From Synechococcus sp. MEDNS5 (GTDB lineage: Bacteria; Cyanobacteriota; Cyanobacteriia; PCC-6307; Cyanobiaceae), in contig NZ_CP047952.1 in NCBI RefSeq assembly GCF_014279875.1, forward strand, positions 1 to 64,000: a DNA stretch of 64,000 nt. The letters run 5' to 3'. The position numbers were made by a program, and so were the translations under genes. Shown piece after piece: positions 45,945 to 54,134 of this stretch. Every line of letters begins with the position of its first letter. Within the stretch, counting starts at the first letter, position 1. The notes below the pieces were generated by a model. The model saw only the letters and a program-made list of their open reading frames with translations. It was not told the DNA's origin and made no database searches.

Positions 45945-46556
45945 GTGACCGCTGCCCAACAGCAGGACCTGCAACTTCAGCGTCGTCTGCAGCAGGACAG
46001 CATCCAGCTGGCAGGCAAGACCATCTACATCAATCCGTTCCTGTACTGGAGACGGTTTGACAGCAACACGGACCGCTGGTTGAGGGAACCTGGCCAGCTC
46101 AGCGAAGAGCAGATTCAGCAGAATCGAATTCGCTTCTATCCGGAGCTCGAGTGGGCGCTCCTCGATGAACGTGATCAGGAGATCAAGGATGGCGCCGTTG
46201 AGATGTTTCTTAAGAGCCTGGAGCTGATCAGCACGTTCCACCCCGAGCTCACCTCCGGACAGCTTCTGGAGGTGGAGCGCAAGATGGCCATCACCAAGAA
46301 ACGCTCCTTTGAGCGTTGGGTTGAAAAGTCTTATCGCCGCAGATCCCGAGAGGTGACCAGGGAAAAGCGGCGTTTCGAGCGCAACCGTTTCTTGCGGGGA
46401 TGGGGAGAATGGATCGCGCTGGACACCACCCATCAGGCTCTGGTGCCGGTGGTGGCCTTGCTGGTGCTGTCCGCAGTCGCGGGTTGGTCTTTGGGGTCGG
46501 CACAGTCCAGTTGTCCGACACTTGTGCTTCCGCCGGAGCAGACTGGGGTTCGTTGA
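45945..46556 (+). CDS. Conserved-looking protein with C-terminal membrane segment
   Basis: The 203-residue protein is hydrophilic, rich in Arg, Gln and Glu, with a C-terminal hydrophobic segment (ALVPVVALLVLSAVAGWSLG, about 164-183). The run of basic residues at 118-150 (KKRSFERWVEKSYRRRSREV) would sit in the cytoplasm near the membrane. GTG 45945 is the start. No family is recognised. It leads a run with the 46575 gene and penicillin-binding protein 2, so a cell-wall link is possible. Confidence 0.75.
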   Translation: MTAAQQQDLQLQRRLQQDSIQLAGKTIYINPFLYWRRFDSNTDRWLREPGQLSEEQIQQNRIRFYPELEWALLDERDQEIKDGAVEMFLKSLELISTFHPELTSGQLLEVERKMAITKKRSFERWVEKSYRRRSREVTREKRRFERNRFLRGWGEWIALDTTHQALVPVVALLVLSAVAGWSLGSAQSSCPTLVLPPEQTGVR

Positions 46557-46574
46557 GCAAGGCGTTCGGAATCC

Positions 46575-46952
46575 ATGGCTGAAGGCCAACCGCTGGATGA
46601 ACTGCGTCTGGCTTTGATGCAGGACGTGCTGCCCATGGGATTGGCCTTCGTGGACCGGGTGCGCAGCGAAGGACCGGCTCGTGCTGTGGAGTCGTTTTCT
46701 CAGGGCGGTGACCCGTTGGCAGACCTGCGCAAGGAAGGGGAGCCTGCCGCGCGGGTGCTGCGGGAGCGACTGGATCAGATCAGCCCGGGCCTTGGCAATC
46801 CTGTGATGCCGGTGCAGGTTCAGGTGGATGAGCCAACCGAGCCGTTGGAATCGCCTTCGCTTTCTGATGATCCCCAGGAGCTGCAGGAGGTGCTGGTTCG
46901 CATCGAGAAGCGCCTGCAGCGGCTCGATGCCCTGATCACGCCAGGGAATTAA
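46575..46952 (+). CDS. Small protein before PBP2, unknown
   Basis: The 125-residue protein has a helical start (LDELRLALMQDVLPMGLAFVDRV), a Pro/Glu/Ser-rich disordered middle (about 75-100), and a C-terminal amphipathic helix (ELQEVLVRIEKRLQRLD) that may be coiled coil. No known domain. It is 18 bases after the previous gene and four before the PBP2 gene, so it is probably cotranscribed with it. Confidence 0.7.
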   Translation: MAEGQPLDELRLALMQDVLPMGLAFVDRVRSEGPARAVESFSQGGDPLADLRKEGEPAARVLRERLDQISPGLGNPVMPVQVQVDEPTEPLESPSLSDDPQELQEVLVRIEKRLQRLDALITPGN

Positions 46953-46956
46953 CACC

Positions 46957-48771
46957 GTGGCGGGTTTCGCGCAGGGGGACGGGCAGCGTCATGCCGGTTT
47001 GCGTCAGCAGCCACTGGTGTTGCTGGGTCTGGTGCTGTTGGTGAGCACCGCCATGGTGTCCCGTCTGGTGTGGCTGCAGGTACTGGAAGCGCCTCGCTAT
47101 CGCCAACTTGCAGACGAAAACCGAATTCGTCTGGTGCCGCGGTCGCCCACCCGAGGTCGGCTGCTGGATCGCAAGGGCCGGGTGTTGGCCTCCAGCAAGC
47201 TCACGTATTCGCTGTATGTGGAACCGCGTCTTGTGGATGACACGGCGTGGCCGGATCTGCGCGATCGCCTGGCCCGCCTCCTGAATCTTGATGCGGATGT
47301 GCTGGATCAGCGGCGGGGTGGTGGCCTGGCCAGGGATGGCTACCGCATCAATCTGGCCATCGATCTCAAGCCTGAACAGGTGCTGCGTTTCCGGGAGCAG
47401 GCACTCGGCCTCAAGGGGGCGCAGGTGGATGTGGACATCCTTCGGGCCTATCCCCATGGAACCTTGGCCGCCCATGCCCTCGGTTACACCCAGCCGATCA
47501 CGGAAGACGAATACAAATCGCTGGAGAAGAAGGGCTACAAGATTCGTGATCGGATCGGCCGGATCGGTGTGGAAGCGGCCTACGAATCGCACCTGCGCGG
47601 AGCCTGGGGCGGCCAGATGCTCGAGGTGAATGCCATGGGCGAGGTGCAGCGCCATCTCGGTGACCGCCCGTCGGTGGCGGGCAAGGATCTCACCCTCACC
47701 CTGGATCTGGATCTGCAGAAGGTGGCCGAGCAGGCCCTGGCGGACAAGCCCGGGGGCGCCATCGTTGCCATGGATCCAAGAACGGGCGCGATTCTGGCGT
47801 TGGCGAGCAAGCCCACCTTCGACCCCAACTTCTTCTCCAAGCTCGTCACCACGCAGAAGGAGTACGACGCGCTGTTCTCCAACCCGAAGAAGCCCTTGCT
47901 TTCGCGGGCGATGAATCCTTACGACCCCGGCAGCACCTGGAAGGCGGTGACAGCGATGGCTGCCATGGAGTCAGGCAAATTCCCGCCGGACACCAAGTTG
48001 GCCACGATGGCGTGCATCACCTACGGCGGTCATTGCTTCCCAGACCACAACGGCGCTGGTTTTGGCACCATCGGTTACGCCGATGCGTTGCGCTTCTCCA
48101 GCAACACCTTCTTCTATCAAGTGGGAGTGGGAGCCGGTTCTCGTGCCCTGCAGAAAGCGGCGACAGCCCTCGGTTTCGGGCAGAAATCAGGGATTGAGAT
48201 CGGCTGGGAGGAAAGTGTCGGTCTGGTGGGTGATGAAGACTGGGCCGCGGCTGGTCGCGGCTGGGCGGAACCGGGAACGACCCCATGGATTCCGGAGGAT
48301 ATGGCCAGTGCCTCCATCGGTCAGTCGGTGGTGCAGATCACGCCGCTGCAGCTGGCCCGGGCCTATTCGGTGTTTGCCAACGGTGGTTGGCTGGTCACAC
48401 CCCACCTGGCGGATCAGGGTCTGGACTGGACCGATGCCTCCCGTCGCACCAAGGTGGAGATGAACCTTTCCACCCTGGCCAAAATCCGTGAAGGTCTGCG
48501 CAAGGTGGTGTCTGATGGCACTGGTTTTGCTCTGAACGGGCCGGGCATTCCACCAGCAGGAGGGAAGACGGGCACCGCGGAGGACAGCACCGGCGGTCCG
48601 GACCATGCCTGGTTTGCCACTTATGCCCCCTATCCCGAGGGAGAAATTGTGATCGTGGCCTTTGCCCAGAACACGCCCGGGGGAGGGTCCGTGCATGCGC
48701 TGCCGATGGCCAAGAAGGTGATGGAGGTGTGGAACCGCAACCGTGCGCAACCGATCCCATCGGCTTCGTGA
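46957..48771 (+). CDS. Penicillin-binding protein 2 (peptidoglycan transpeptidase)
   Basis: The 604-residue class B PBP has an N-terminal membrane anchor (PLVLLGLVLLVSTAMVSRLVWLQ, about 18-40), a PBP dimer domain, and the transpeptidase motifs: SxxK at Ser326 (GSTWKAV), SxN (RFSSNTF), and KTG near 536 (GGKTGTAED). It cross-links peptidoglycan either in elongation (MrdA-like) or at the septum (FtsI-like); I cannot tell which from sequence alone. GTG 46957 is the start. It converges on sqdX with nine bases between. Confidence 0.93.
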   Translation: MAGFAQGDGQRHAGLRQQPLVLLGLVLLVSTAMVSRLVWLQVLEAPRYRQLADENRIRLVPRSPTRGRLLDRKGRVLASSKLTYSLYVEPRLVDDTAWPDLRDRLARLLNLDADVLDQRRGGGLARDGYRINLAIDLKPEQVLRFREQALGLKGAQVDVDILRAYPHGTLAAHALGYTQPITEDEYKSLEKKGYKIRDRIGRIGVEAAYESHLRGAWGGQMLEVNAMGEVQRHLGDRPSVAGKDLTLTLDLDLQKVAEQALADKPGGAIVAMDPRTGAILALASKPTFDPNFFSKLVTTQKEYDALFSNPKKPLLSRAMNPYDPGSTWKAVTAMAAMESGKFPPDTKLATMACITYGGHCFPDHNGAGFGTIGYADALRFSSNTFFYQVGVGAGSRALQKAATALGFGQKSGIEIGWEESVGLVGDEDWAAAGRGWAEPGTTPWIPEDMASASIGQSVVQITPLQLARAYSVFANGGWLVTPHLADQGLDWTDASRRTKVEMNLSTLAKIREGLRKVVSDGTGFALNGPGIPPAGGKTGTAEDSTGGPDHAWFATYAPYPEGEIVIVAFAQNTPGGGSVHALPMAKKVMEVWNRNRAQPIPSAS

Positions 48772-48780
48772 GCGCCTGAT

Positions 48781-49929
48781 TCAGGCGGCTGCGTTCAGCT
48801 GCGGCTGCTTGAGAACCTGGCGGTAATACCCGCGCAGCTGTTCGGTGGCTCCGGCCCATCCCCAGCGCTCGGCTTCCGAGCGGGCGGCGTTGCGCAGTGC
48901 CTGGCGTTCCAGGTCGTTGCCCAGCAGGCGTTGGGTGGCTGCGATCAGGCTGGCCGCACCACCATTGGCGCCATCGGGTTCGTACAGGCAGCCGTTCACC
49001 CCGTCGGTGATGATGTCGGGAATGCCCCCTCGGTTGGCACCCACCACGGGGCAGCCCGCTGCCATGGCCTCTAGCAACACCAAACCAAGGGTTTCGGTAC
49101 TGGAGGGGAAGAGAAAGGCGTCACCGCTGGCGTAGGCACCAGCGAGCTCCTCGCCCGCCAGATAGCCCACGAAGGTGGTGGCGGTGTCCTCAAAGTGCTT
49201 CTCCAGCTGCTGACGGTGAGGCCCATCACCCACAAGGGCGAGACGGGCGTCGGGCAAGGCTTCGAGCACAGGCTTGATGCGCTCGATCTGTTTCTCAGCG
49301 GAGAGGCGGCCCACGTAGAGCAACAGGGCTCCGCGGTCGTCATGGCAGCCGAGCAGCCGCTGCCGGAGCTCCGCACTGCGAAGCTCGGGCCGGAACAGCT
49401 CGGTGTCCACACCACGCTGCCAGAGGTCTGTGTGCTGAATCCCCTTCTCGCTCAGTTCCTCCACCATGGCTGTGGAGGTGCAGAGATTGAGCAGCGCCTG
49501 GTTGTGGGCTGCCTTGAGCAGTTCCCAGAGCAGGGGTTCGAGCATGCCCATGCCGTAGTGCTCGAGGTATTTGGGCAGGTGGGTGTGGTAGCTCGCCACC
49601 AGCGGAACCGATTTGGCTTTGGCCAGCCAAATCCCTCCAAGGCCCAGCACCGCGGGATTCACCACGTGGATCAAGTCCGGCTGGAAGTTGTCGATCGCCT
49701 CGGAGACGGCGGGTCGGGGCAGCGCCAGCTTGAGTTCGGGGTAAAGCGGCAGGGGCATGGCCGGAACGCCGATCAGGCGAGCTCCCATGTACTCCTCAGG
49801 GCATCCCTCCGGGCAGAACACGATCACCTCATCACCGGCATCCACCAGGTGCTTCACCGTTTTGGTGAGACGGGTGACGATGCCATCGACCTTGGGGAGG
49901 AAGGTCTCGGTGAAGAAGGCGATTTTCAA
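48781..49929 (-). CDS. sqdX: Sulfoquinovosyltransferase SqdX
   Basis: SqdX transfers sulfoquinovose from UDP-sulfoquinovose to diacylglycerol to form SQDG, a thylakoid lipid. The 382-residue GT4 protein has FTETFLPKVDGIVTRLTKTV at the start, YVGRLSAEKQIERIKP in the middle, and the GT4 signature FPSSTETLGLVLLEAMAAGCPVV. The likely start is TTG 49929 (LKIAFFTETF), because family members begin at this point; no ATG is in place. It follows sqdB by 13 bases. Confidence 0.94.
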   Translation of the reverse strand: MKIAFFTETFLPKVDGIVTRLTKTVKHLVDAGDEVIVFCPEGCPEEYMGARLIGVPAMPLPLYPELKLALPRPAVSEAIDNFQPDLIHVVNPAVLGLGGIWLAKAKSVPLVASYHTHLPKYLEHYGMGMLEPLLWELLKAAHNQALLNLCTSTAMVEELSEKGIQHTDLWQRGVDTELFRPELRSAELRQRLLGCHDDRGALLLYVGRLSAEKQIERIKPVLEALPDARLALVGDGPHRQQLEKHFEDTATTFVGYLAGEELAGAYASGDAFLFPSSTETLGLVLLEAMAAGCPVVGANRGGIPDIITDGVNGCLYEPDGANGGAASLIAATQRLLGNDLERQALRNAARSEAERWGWAGATEQLRGYYRQVLKQPQLNAAA

Positions 49930-49942
49930 GGGAGTGCCCTGA

Positions 49943-51136
49943 TCAAGCGGTGGCGATGGCCTGGGCCTGGGTTTTGGTCCAGGCCGAGGTGCAGAGGATG
50001 CGGTTGCGATCGCAGCGGTCGGCATAGCGCGTCGCGATCTCCACCACTTCCTTGAGCAGGCCGTCATCGAGGGTGGTGGGATTGAGTCCCAGCTCGATGA
50101 AGCAGCGGTTGTCCACAATCAGATCGTTTTCAACGGCTTCGTTGCGTGGATTAGGAAGATTGTTCACCTGAGCTCCGGTGAGGGCGGCGACCTTCTTGGC
50201 TAATTCACCCACCTGATGGCTTTCGGTCATCTGGTTGAAGATCTTCACCCGCTCGCCCTGGGTTGGAGGATTCTCCAAGGCCAGCTGCACACACTTCACG
50301 GAATCGCGGATGTGGATGAAGGCGCGGGTCTGGCCGCCGGTGCCGTGCACGGTGAGGGGGTAACCGATCGCCGCTTGCATCAGGAAGCGGTTGAGCACCG
50401 TGCCGTAATCGCCGTCGTAATCAAAGCGATTGGTGAGGCGCGGGTCGCGGTCGGTGGCATCGGTGTTGGTGCCCCAGACGATCCCCTGGTGCAGGTCGGT
50501 GATGCGGACCTTGTCGTTCTTGTTGTAGTAGAGGAAAAGCAGCTGATCGAGCGTCTTGGTCATGTGATAGACGCTGCCCGGGCTGGCGGGATGGAGGATC
50601 TCCTCCTCGAAGCGGCTGCCGTCGGGCTGGGGCACCTCCACCTTGAGGTAGCCCTCAGGAATCGTGGCGCCGCGGTGGGAGCCATAGCCGTAGACGCCCA
50701 TGGTGCCGAGGTGCACCACGTGGATGTCGAGCCCGCTCTCCACGATCGCGGCGAGCAGGTTGTGGGTGCCGTTGACGTTGTTGTCGACGGTGTAGCGCTT
50801 GGTGGCGCTGCTCTTCATCGAGTAGGGAGCAGCGCGCTGTTCGGCGAAGTGCACCACTGAGTCGGGCTTTTCCTCGATCAGCAGATCGAGCAGTCGCTGG
50901 TACTCATGGGCGATGTCCATGTGCTCGAAGCGCATCGGCTTGCCGCCGATCTGCTCCCAGGCCTTGAGACGCTCGCCGATGGTGGTGATCGGGGTGAGTG
51001 ATTCCACCTCCAGATCGATGTCGATCTTGCGCCGGCTGAGGTTGTCCACGATCAACACGTCGTGGCCCTGATCAGCGAGATTCACGGCACAGGGCCAGCC
51101 GCAGAAGCCGTCACCACCAAGAACGAGAACTTTCAC
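49943..51136 (-). CDS. sqdB: UDP-sulfoquinovose synthase SqdB
   Basis: SqdB makes UDP-sulfoquinovose from UDP-glucose and sulfite. The 397-residue SDR shows VLVLGGDGFCGWPCAVNLA, the catalytic region HLGTMGVYGYG, and AAPYSMKS. GTG 51136 is the best start (VKVLVLGGDGF), since upstream codons are not family-like. It is upstream of sqdX in a sulfolipid operon, 58 bases after the psb34-like gene. Sulfolipid can replace phospholipid under phosphate limitation, as is known for marine picocyanobacteria. Confidence 0.96.
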   Translation of the reverse strand: MKVLVLGGDGFCGWPCAVNLADQGHDVLIVDNLSRRKIDIDLEVESLTPITTIGERLKAWEQIGGKPMRFEHMDIAHEYQRLLDLLIEEKPDSVVHFAEQRAAPYSMKSSATKRYTVDNNVNGTHNLLAAIVESGLDIHVVHLGTMGVYGYGSHRGATIPEGYLKVEVPQPDGSRFEEEILHPASPGSVYHMTKTLDQLLFLYYNKNDKVRITDLHQGIVWGTNTDATDRDPRLTNRFDYDGDYGTVLNRFLMQAAIGYPLTVHGTGGQTRAFIHIRDSVKCVQLALENPPTQGERVKIFNQMTESHQVGELAKKVAALTGAQVNNLPNPRNEAVENDLIVDNRCFIELGLNPTTLDDGLLKEVVEIATRYADRCDRNRILCTSAWTKTQAQAIATA

Positions 51137-51194
51137 CTCAAACTCCTGCTGAAGCGTGCAAGCCGCCAATCTGGGGCAAGCTACTACAGGCTTT

Positions 51195-51362
51195 TCAGCT
51201 GATCGTCACAGTGAAAGCCATTAGGGCGATCACGAGCAGGGAGCCGCCTACCACGATCAGTCGGGAGCCATTGCTGTAGCTGGCTTCCTTGCTCAGCACC
51301 TCCATGCGCGGCTCGTTCGCGAATGCATTCAAACGGCCTCCGTCCTCCTGGGTGACCTGCAT
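51195..51362 (-). CDS. Psb34-like (ssl1498-family) single-helix thylakoid protein
   Basis: This 55-codon gene lies on the minus strand between thiG and sqdB. The predicted protein starts MQVTQEDGGRLNAFANEP, continues to RMEVLSKEASYSNGSRLIVV, and ends in one membrane helix (about 35-54). The pattern NAFANEP before a single helix matches the ssl1498 family (Psb34), related to light-harvesting-like proteins and linked to photosystem II assembly and recovery. It is the shortest gene I could support and falls below usual length limits. The stop is TGA at 51195. Confidence 0.8.
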   Translation of the reverse strand: MQVTQEDGGRLNAFANEPRMEVLSKEASYSNGSRLIVVGGSLLVIALMAFTVTIS

Positions 51363-51462
51363 GGGTTCCTCATCAATTGATCCGGACCTTATGGAGCTGA
51401 TGGGGCAGGGGCCTGGATCCTCAATGCAGCTTCATAGGCCTTGATCTGCCGTTACAGACACA

Positions 51463-52275
51463 TCAGTCGTTGACCTTTCCGGTGGTGGGGGAGCTTGGTG
51501 AGGCCTGGGCCCGGGTTGGCAGACGGCCCGCTTGGAAGGCCTGGCGCCCGGCCCGCACGGCGGAGGCCATCGCTTCGGCCATCAGTGGCGGATTGCCAGC
51601 AAGGGCGATGGCACTGTTCACCAGAACGGCATCCGCTCCCATCTCCAAGGCAGCAGATGCCTCGCTAGGGACGCCGATGCCTGCATCCACCACCACGGGA
51701 ACCGAGGCGTTCTCGATGATCAGGGCGATGTTGGAGGCGTTGCGCAACCCCTGACCGGATCCGATCGGGGAACCCAGGGGCATCACCGTGGCGCATCCCA
51801 CCTCCTCCAGGCGTTTGGCAAGCAATGGATCCGCATTGATGTACGGGAGCACCGTGAAGCCTTCCTTCACCAGTTGTTCAGCGGCCTCCAGCGTTCCGAA
51901 AGGGTCCGGCAGCAGGTGACGGCTGTCGGGAATCACTTCCAGCTTCACGAAGTTGTTGTTTTCCTGGCCGGCGAGCCGTGCCAGTTCCCGTCCCAGCCTT
52001 GCCACCCGGATGGCTTCTTCTGCCGTGGTGCAGCCAGCGGTGTTGGGAAGCATCCAGGTCCGTGTCCAGTCGATCGCTTCCATCAGTCCGGCGTGCCCGG
52101 CCGCCACCGTCTGCACTCTGCGAACAGCCACGGTCACCATCTCGCAGTCAGAACGCTCCAGGCTCTGTTGCATCAACGCCAGGCTTGGATATTTCCCCGT
52201 GCCGGTGAACAGCCTGCTGCGGAACTGGCGGCCACCGATCAGAAGCGTGTCGGTGCTGGTCGGGGTCGAATCCAT
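51463..52275 (-). CDS. thiG: Thiazole synthase
   Basis: ThiG builds the thiazole phosphate of thiamine from DXP, with sulfur from ThiS. The 270-residue TIM-barrel protein shows [30 protein letters not shown], the active-site-region VKLEVIPD, and [12 protein letters not shown] with the phosphate-binding [12 protein letters not shown] near the end. The final 25 residues are Pro/Ala/Ser-rich. thiS is not adjacent. It is followed by the psb34-like gene after 100 bases. Confidence 0.95.
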   Translation of the reverse strand: MDSTPTSTDTLLIGGRQFRSRLFTGTGKYPSLALMQQSLERSDCEMVTVAVRRVQTVAAGHAGLMEAIDWTRTWMLPNTAGCTTAEEAIRVARLGRELARLAGQENNNFVKLEVIPDSRHLLPDPFGTLEAAEQLVKEGFTVLPYINADPLLAKRLEEVGCATVMPLGSPIGSGQGLRNASNIALIIENASVPVVVDAGIGVPSEASAALEMGADAVLVNSAIALAGNPPLMAEAMASAVRAGRQAFQAGRLPTRAQASPSSPTTGKVND

Positions 52276-52381
52276 GAAAAGGGACGGAGGGACTGGTTAG
52301 GGAACCGGATCGGAAAACGGACGAGCACCGCTGAAGGGCACTACCGTGCGCCCATCATCCGTTCTCGTCACGTCTGTCACC

Positions 52382-52891
52382 ATGGACATGAACGCGCCGA
52401 TTGAGATTCCGGCGACCTTCGAACCATCTTTGCCCCTGGACAGCTCCGTTCTGGACGAGCCCCTGGTGCTGGATGGCACGGTTCAGCAATTTGATCCGGT
52501 GCTGCGTGCGGCTGATCTGGCCGCCACCATGCCCCGTCAATGGTGCGGCAGTTACAAGTCGTTCACGTCCGGCAACGCGGTGGATGTGAAGCTCACCCTG
52601 GCGAGCGTGCAACCGATCGGCCAGATGGTGGATCTGCGCGGTGACATGGTGATCGCTGGTGTCAGCACGCCCGTGCAGGGCAATCTCAATGCCACATCGG
52701 ACCAGCTCGATCTGCTTCCTTTGGCCGGCGAGCTTGCTGACGATCTCGAAGCCGGTGGTGACTTTCTCGGACTTCAGGGGATGAGTCTGTCCGGTTGGCA
52801 AGCGCCCAGACTCACCAGTCTGGGAGGAAGTCTCAGCTTGGCCCCCAGCTGCTCCAGTTCAGAAACCCCTCCCATCCGAGCTCTCTGGTGA
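52382..52891 (+). CDS. Protein of unknown function (169 residues)
   Basis: The protein has no signal peptide or membrane segment. A Leu/Pro/Asp-rich N-terminus (FEPSLPLDSSVLDEPLVLDG) is followed by a beta-rich part (QWCGSYKSFTSGNAVDVKLT, then MVIAGVSTPVQG). ATG 52382 (MDMNAPIEIP) is chosen over the frame opening at 52346. Its 3' end overlaps the Ycf37-like gene end by 33 bases, tail to tail. I do not recognise a family. Confidence 0.6.
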   Translation: MDMNAPIEIPATFEPSLPLDSSVLDEPLVLDGTVQQFDPVLRAADLAATMPRQWCGSYKSFTSGNAVDVKLTLASVQPIGQMVDLRGDMVIAGVSTPVQGNLNATSDQLDLLPLAGELADDLEAGGDFLGLQGMSLSGWQAPRLTSLGGSLSLAPSCSSSETPPIRALW

Positions 52892-53452
52892 GTCGTTCGT
52901 TGAGGTCGCTTCAGAACGTCCGCTGGCCTGACGTTTGGCAGCCCGCTCCAAGCGTTTGAGGCGCTTCTTCGCCGTTGGATTCTCGGGCTCGAGCTTGAGA
53001 ACCTTCCGATACAGCTCACAGGCCGCATCTCTGTTGAGCAGGCGTTCTTCTGCAAAAGCCAGATTGTTGAGAGCCACGGGATAATCCGCCTTGGCTTGCA
53101 GAGCTGATTTGTAATGCCTGATCGCTGTTGAAAAATCCTTCTGGGCGGCCAAAGAAAAGCCCAGAGCGTTTTGGATCAGTGCTCGCGCTTCCTGCGGTTC
53201 ATTTCCTAGCCGTTTCACGGCCTGTCGCAGGGTGGCCGTGGCCTGGGGATACAGGCGCTTGCGCAGTTGAACGGAGGCTAGTTCGTAAAGGTCACCGGCA
53301 TCGCGGGAACCAGCCGCATCCGCCTGCTCCAGACGGATGAGGTTCTGTTCATCGCGGCGGACGCGCAGGAGCTGGCGACCAACGACAACGGCAACGATTG
53401 CTAGCAGGCCAATCAGGCCCAGCAGATAGGTCTGCGGCAGGAGGGATTCCAT
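52859..53452 (-). CDS. Ycf37-like TPR protein with membrane anchor
   Basis: The 197-residue protein has an N-terminal membrane helix (LLGLIGLLAIVAVVVGRQLL, about 10-29), about three TPRs (DAGDLYELASVQLRKRLYPQA, RALIQNALGFSLAAQKDFSTA, YPVALNNLAFAEERLLN), and a basic, then acidic tail. This layout matches Ycf37, which assists photosystem I assembly or stability in Synechocystis; the match is by architecture and should be seen as probable. It precedes no close partner but follows rplT on the same strand. Confidence 0.75.
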   Translation of the reverse strand: MESLLPQTYLLGLIGLLAIVAVVVGRQLLRVRRDEQNLIRLEQADAAGSRDAGDLYELASVQLRKRLYPQATATLRQAVKRLGNEPQEARALIQNALGFSLAAQKDFSTAIRHYKSALQAKADYPVALNNLAFAEERLLNRDAACELYRKVLKLEPENPTAKKRLKRLERAAKRQASGRSEATSTNDSPESSDGRGF

Positions 53453-53486
53453 GGAGGGAAGCGATGGTCCCGAGGCGGGACGCTAC

Positions 53487-53834
53487 TCAACCCTGAGTGG
53501 CATTCACCACAGTTGTGAAGCTGGAAGGATCAGCCACGGCAAGCTGAGCCAGCATCTTGCGGTTGATGCGCACGTCGGCCTGCTTCAAACCACCGATCAG
53601 ACGGCTGTAGCTCACACCGTTGAGACGGGCTGCTGCATTGATGCGTGCAATCCACAGACGGCGGAAATCACGCTTGCGCCGGCGACGGTCTCGGTAGGCA
53701 TTGCACAGGGCTTTCATCACCCGCTGATTCGCGGTGCGGAACAGGGTTCCATTGCTGCCGCGGAAACCGCGAGCTAGGCGGAGGATTTTGTTACGGCGCT
53801 TACGGGCGACGTTGCCTCTCTTGACGCGTGCCAT
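53487..53834 (-). CDS. rplT: 50S ribosomal protein L20
   Basis: The 115-residue basic protein begins [16 protein letters not shown] and ends in the usual globular part ([18 protein letters not shown]). L20 binds 23S rRNA early in 50S assembly. It follows rpmI by 43 bases; infC, which often precedes rpmI, is not in the window. In other bacteria L20 represses its own operon through a leader RNA; I see no clear such structure here. Confidence 0.97.
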   Translation of the reverse strand: MARVKRGNVARKRRNKILRLARGFRGSNGTLFRTANQRVMKALCNAYRDRRRRKRDFRRLWIARINAAARLNGVSYSRLIGGLKQADVRINRKMLAQLAVADPSSFTTVVNATQG

Positions 53835-53877
53835 GAATTCGGTGAGTAATTAAAAAACGATCGTGCGCTGAAGCTGA

Positions 53878-54075
53878 TCAGGCGTAGGGCATCATCAGGG
53901 CCACCCGCTCTTCGTCCGTCCGGTCCACCACAGCTTTGGTGGCCAGGTGGCGCTTCAGTTTCGGGCTCTTGTGGTCCAGCAGGTGATTGCGGAAGGCGCG
54001 CCGACGCAGGAACTTGCCAGTGCCTGTTGCCTTGAACCGCTTGGCGGCTGCTTTGCGGGTCTTGAGCTTGGGCAT
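53878..54075 (-). CDS. rpmI: 50S ribosomal protein L35
   Basis: The 65-residue protein begins [20 protein letters not shown] and has the core [25 protein letters not shown] 54075 is the family start; the upstream frame opening at 54108 adds 11 atypical residues. It is the first gene of rpmI-rplT and faces the SpoIID gene across 59 bases. Confidence 0.96.
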   Translation of the reverse strand: MPKLKTRKAAAKRFKATGTGKFLRRRAFRNHLLDHKSPKLKRHLATKAVVDRTDEERVALMMPYA

Positions 54076-54134
54076 GTCTCTGGCGGCACGGGGCACAAAC
54101 GAAGACAATAGAACCTCACCCTCCCCGCAGCCAA

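Noticed and set aside
7570-50020. HIP1 palindromes (GCGATCGC)
   Set aside because: Only a handful were noticed (for example near 7577, 9747, 19473, 47268 and 50006), far below the density in freshwater cyanobacteria, so they are not a meaningful signal; the low number fits a marine picocyanobacterium.
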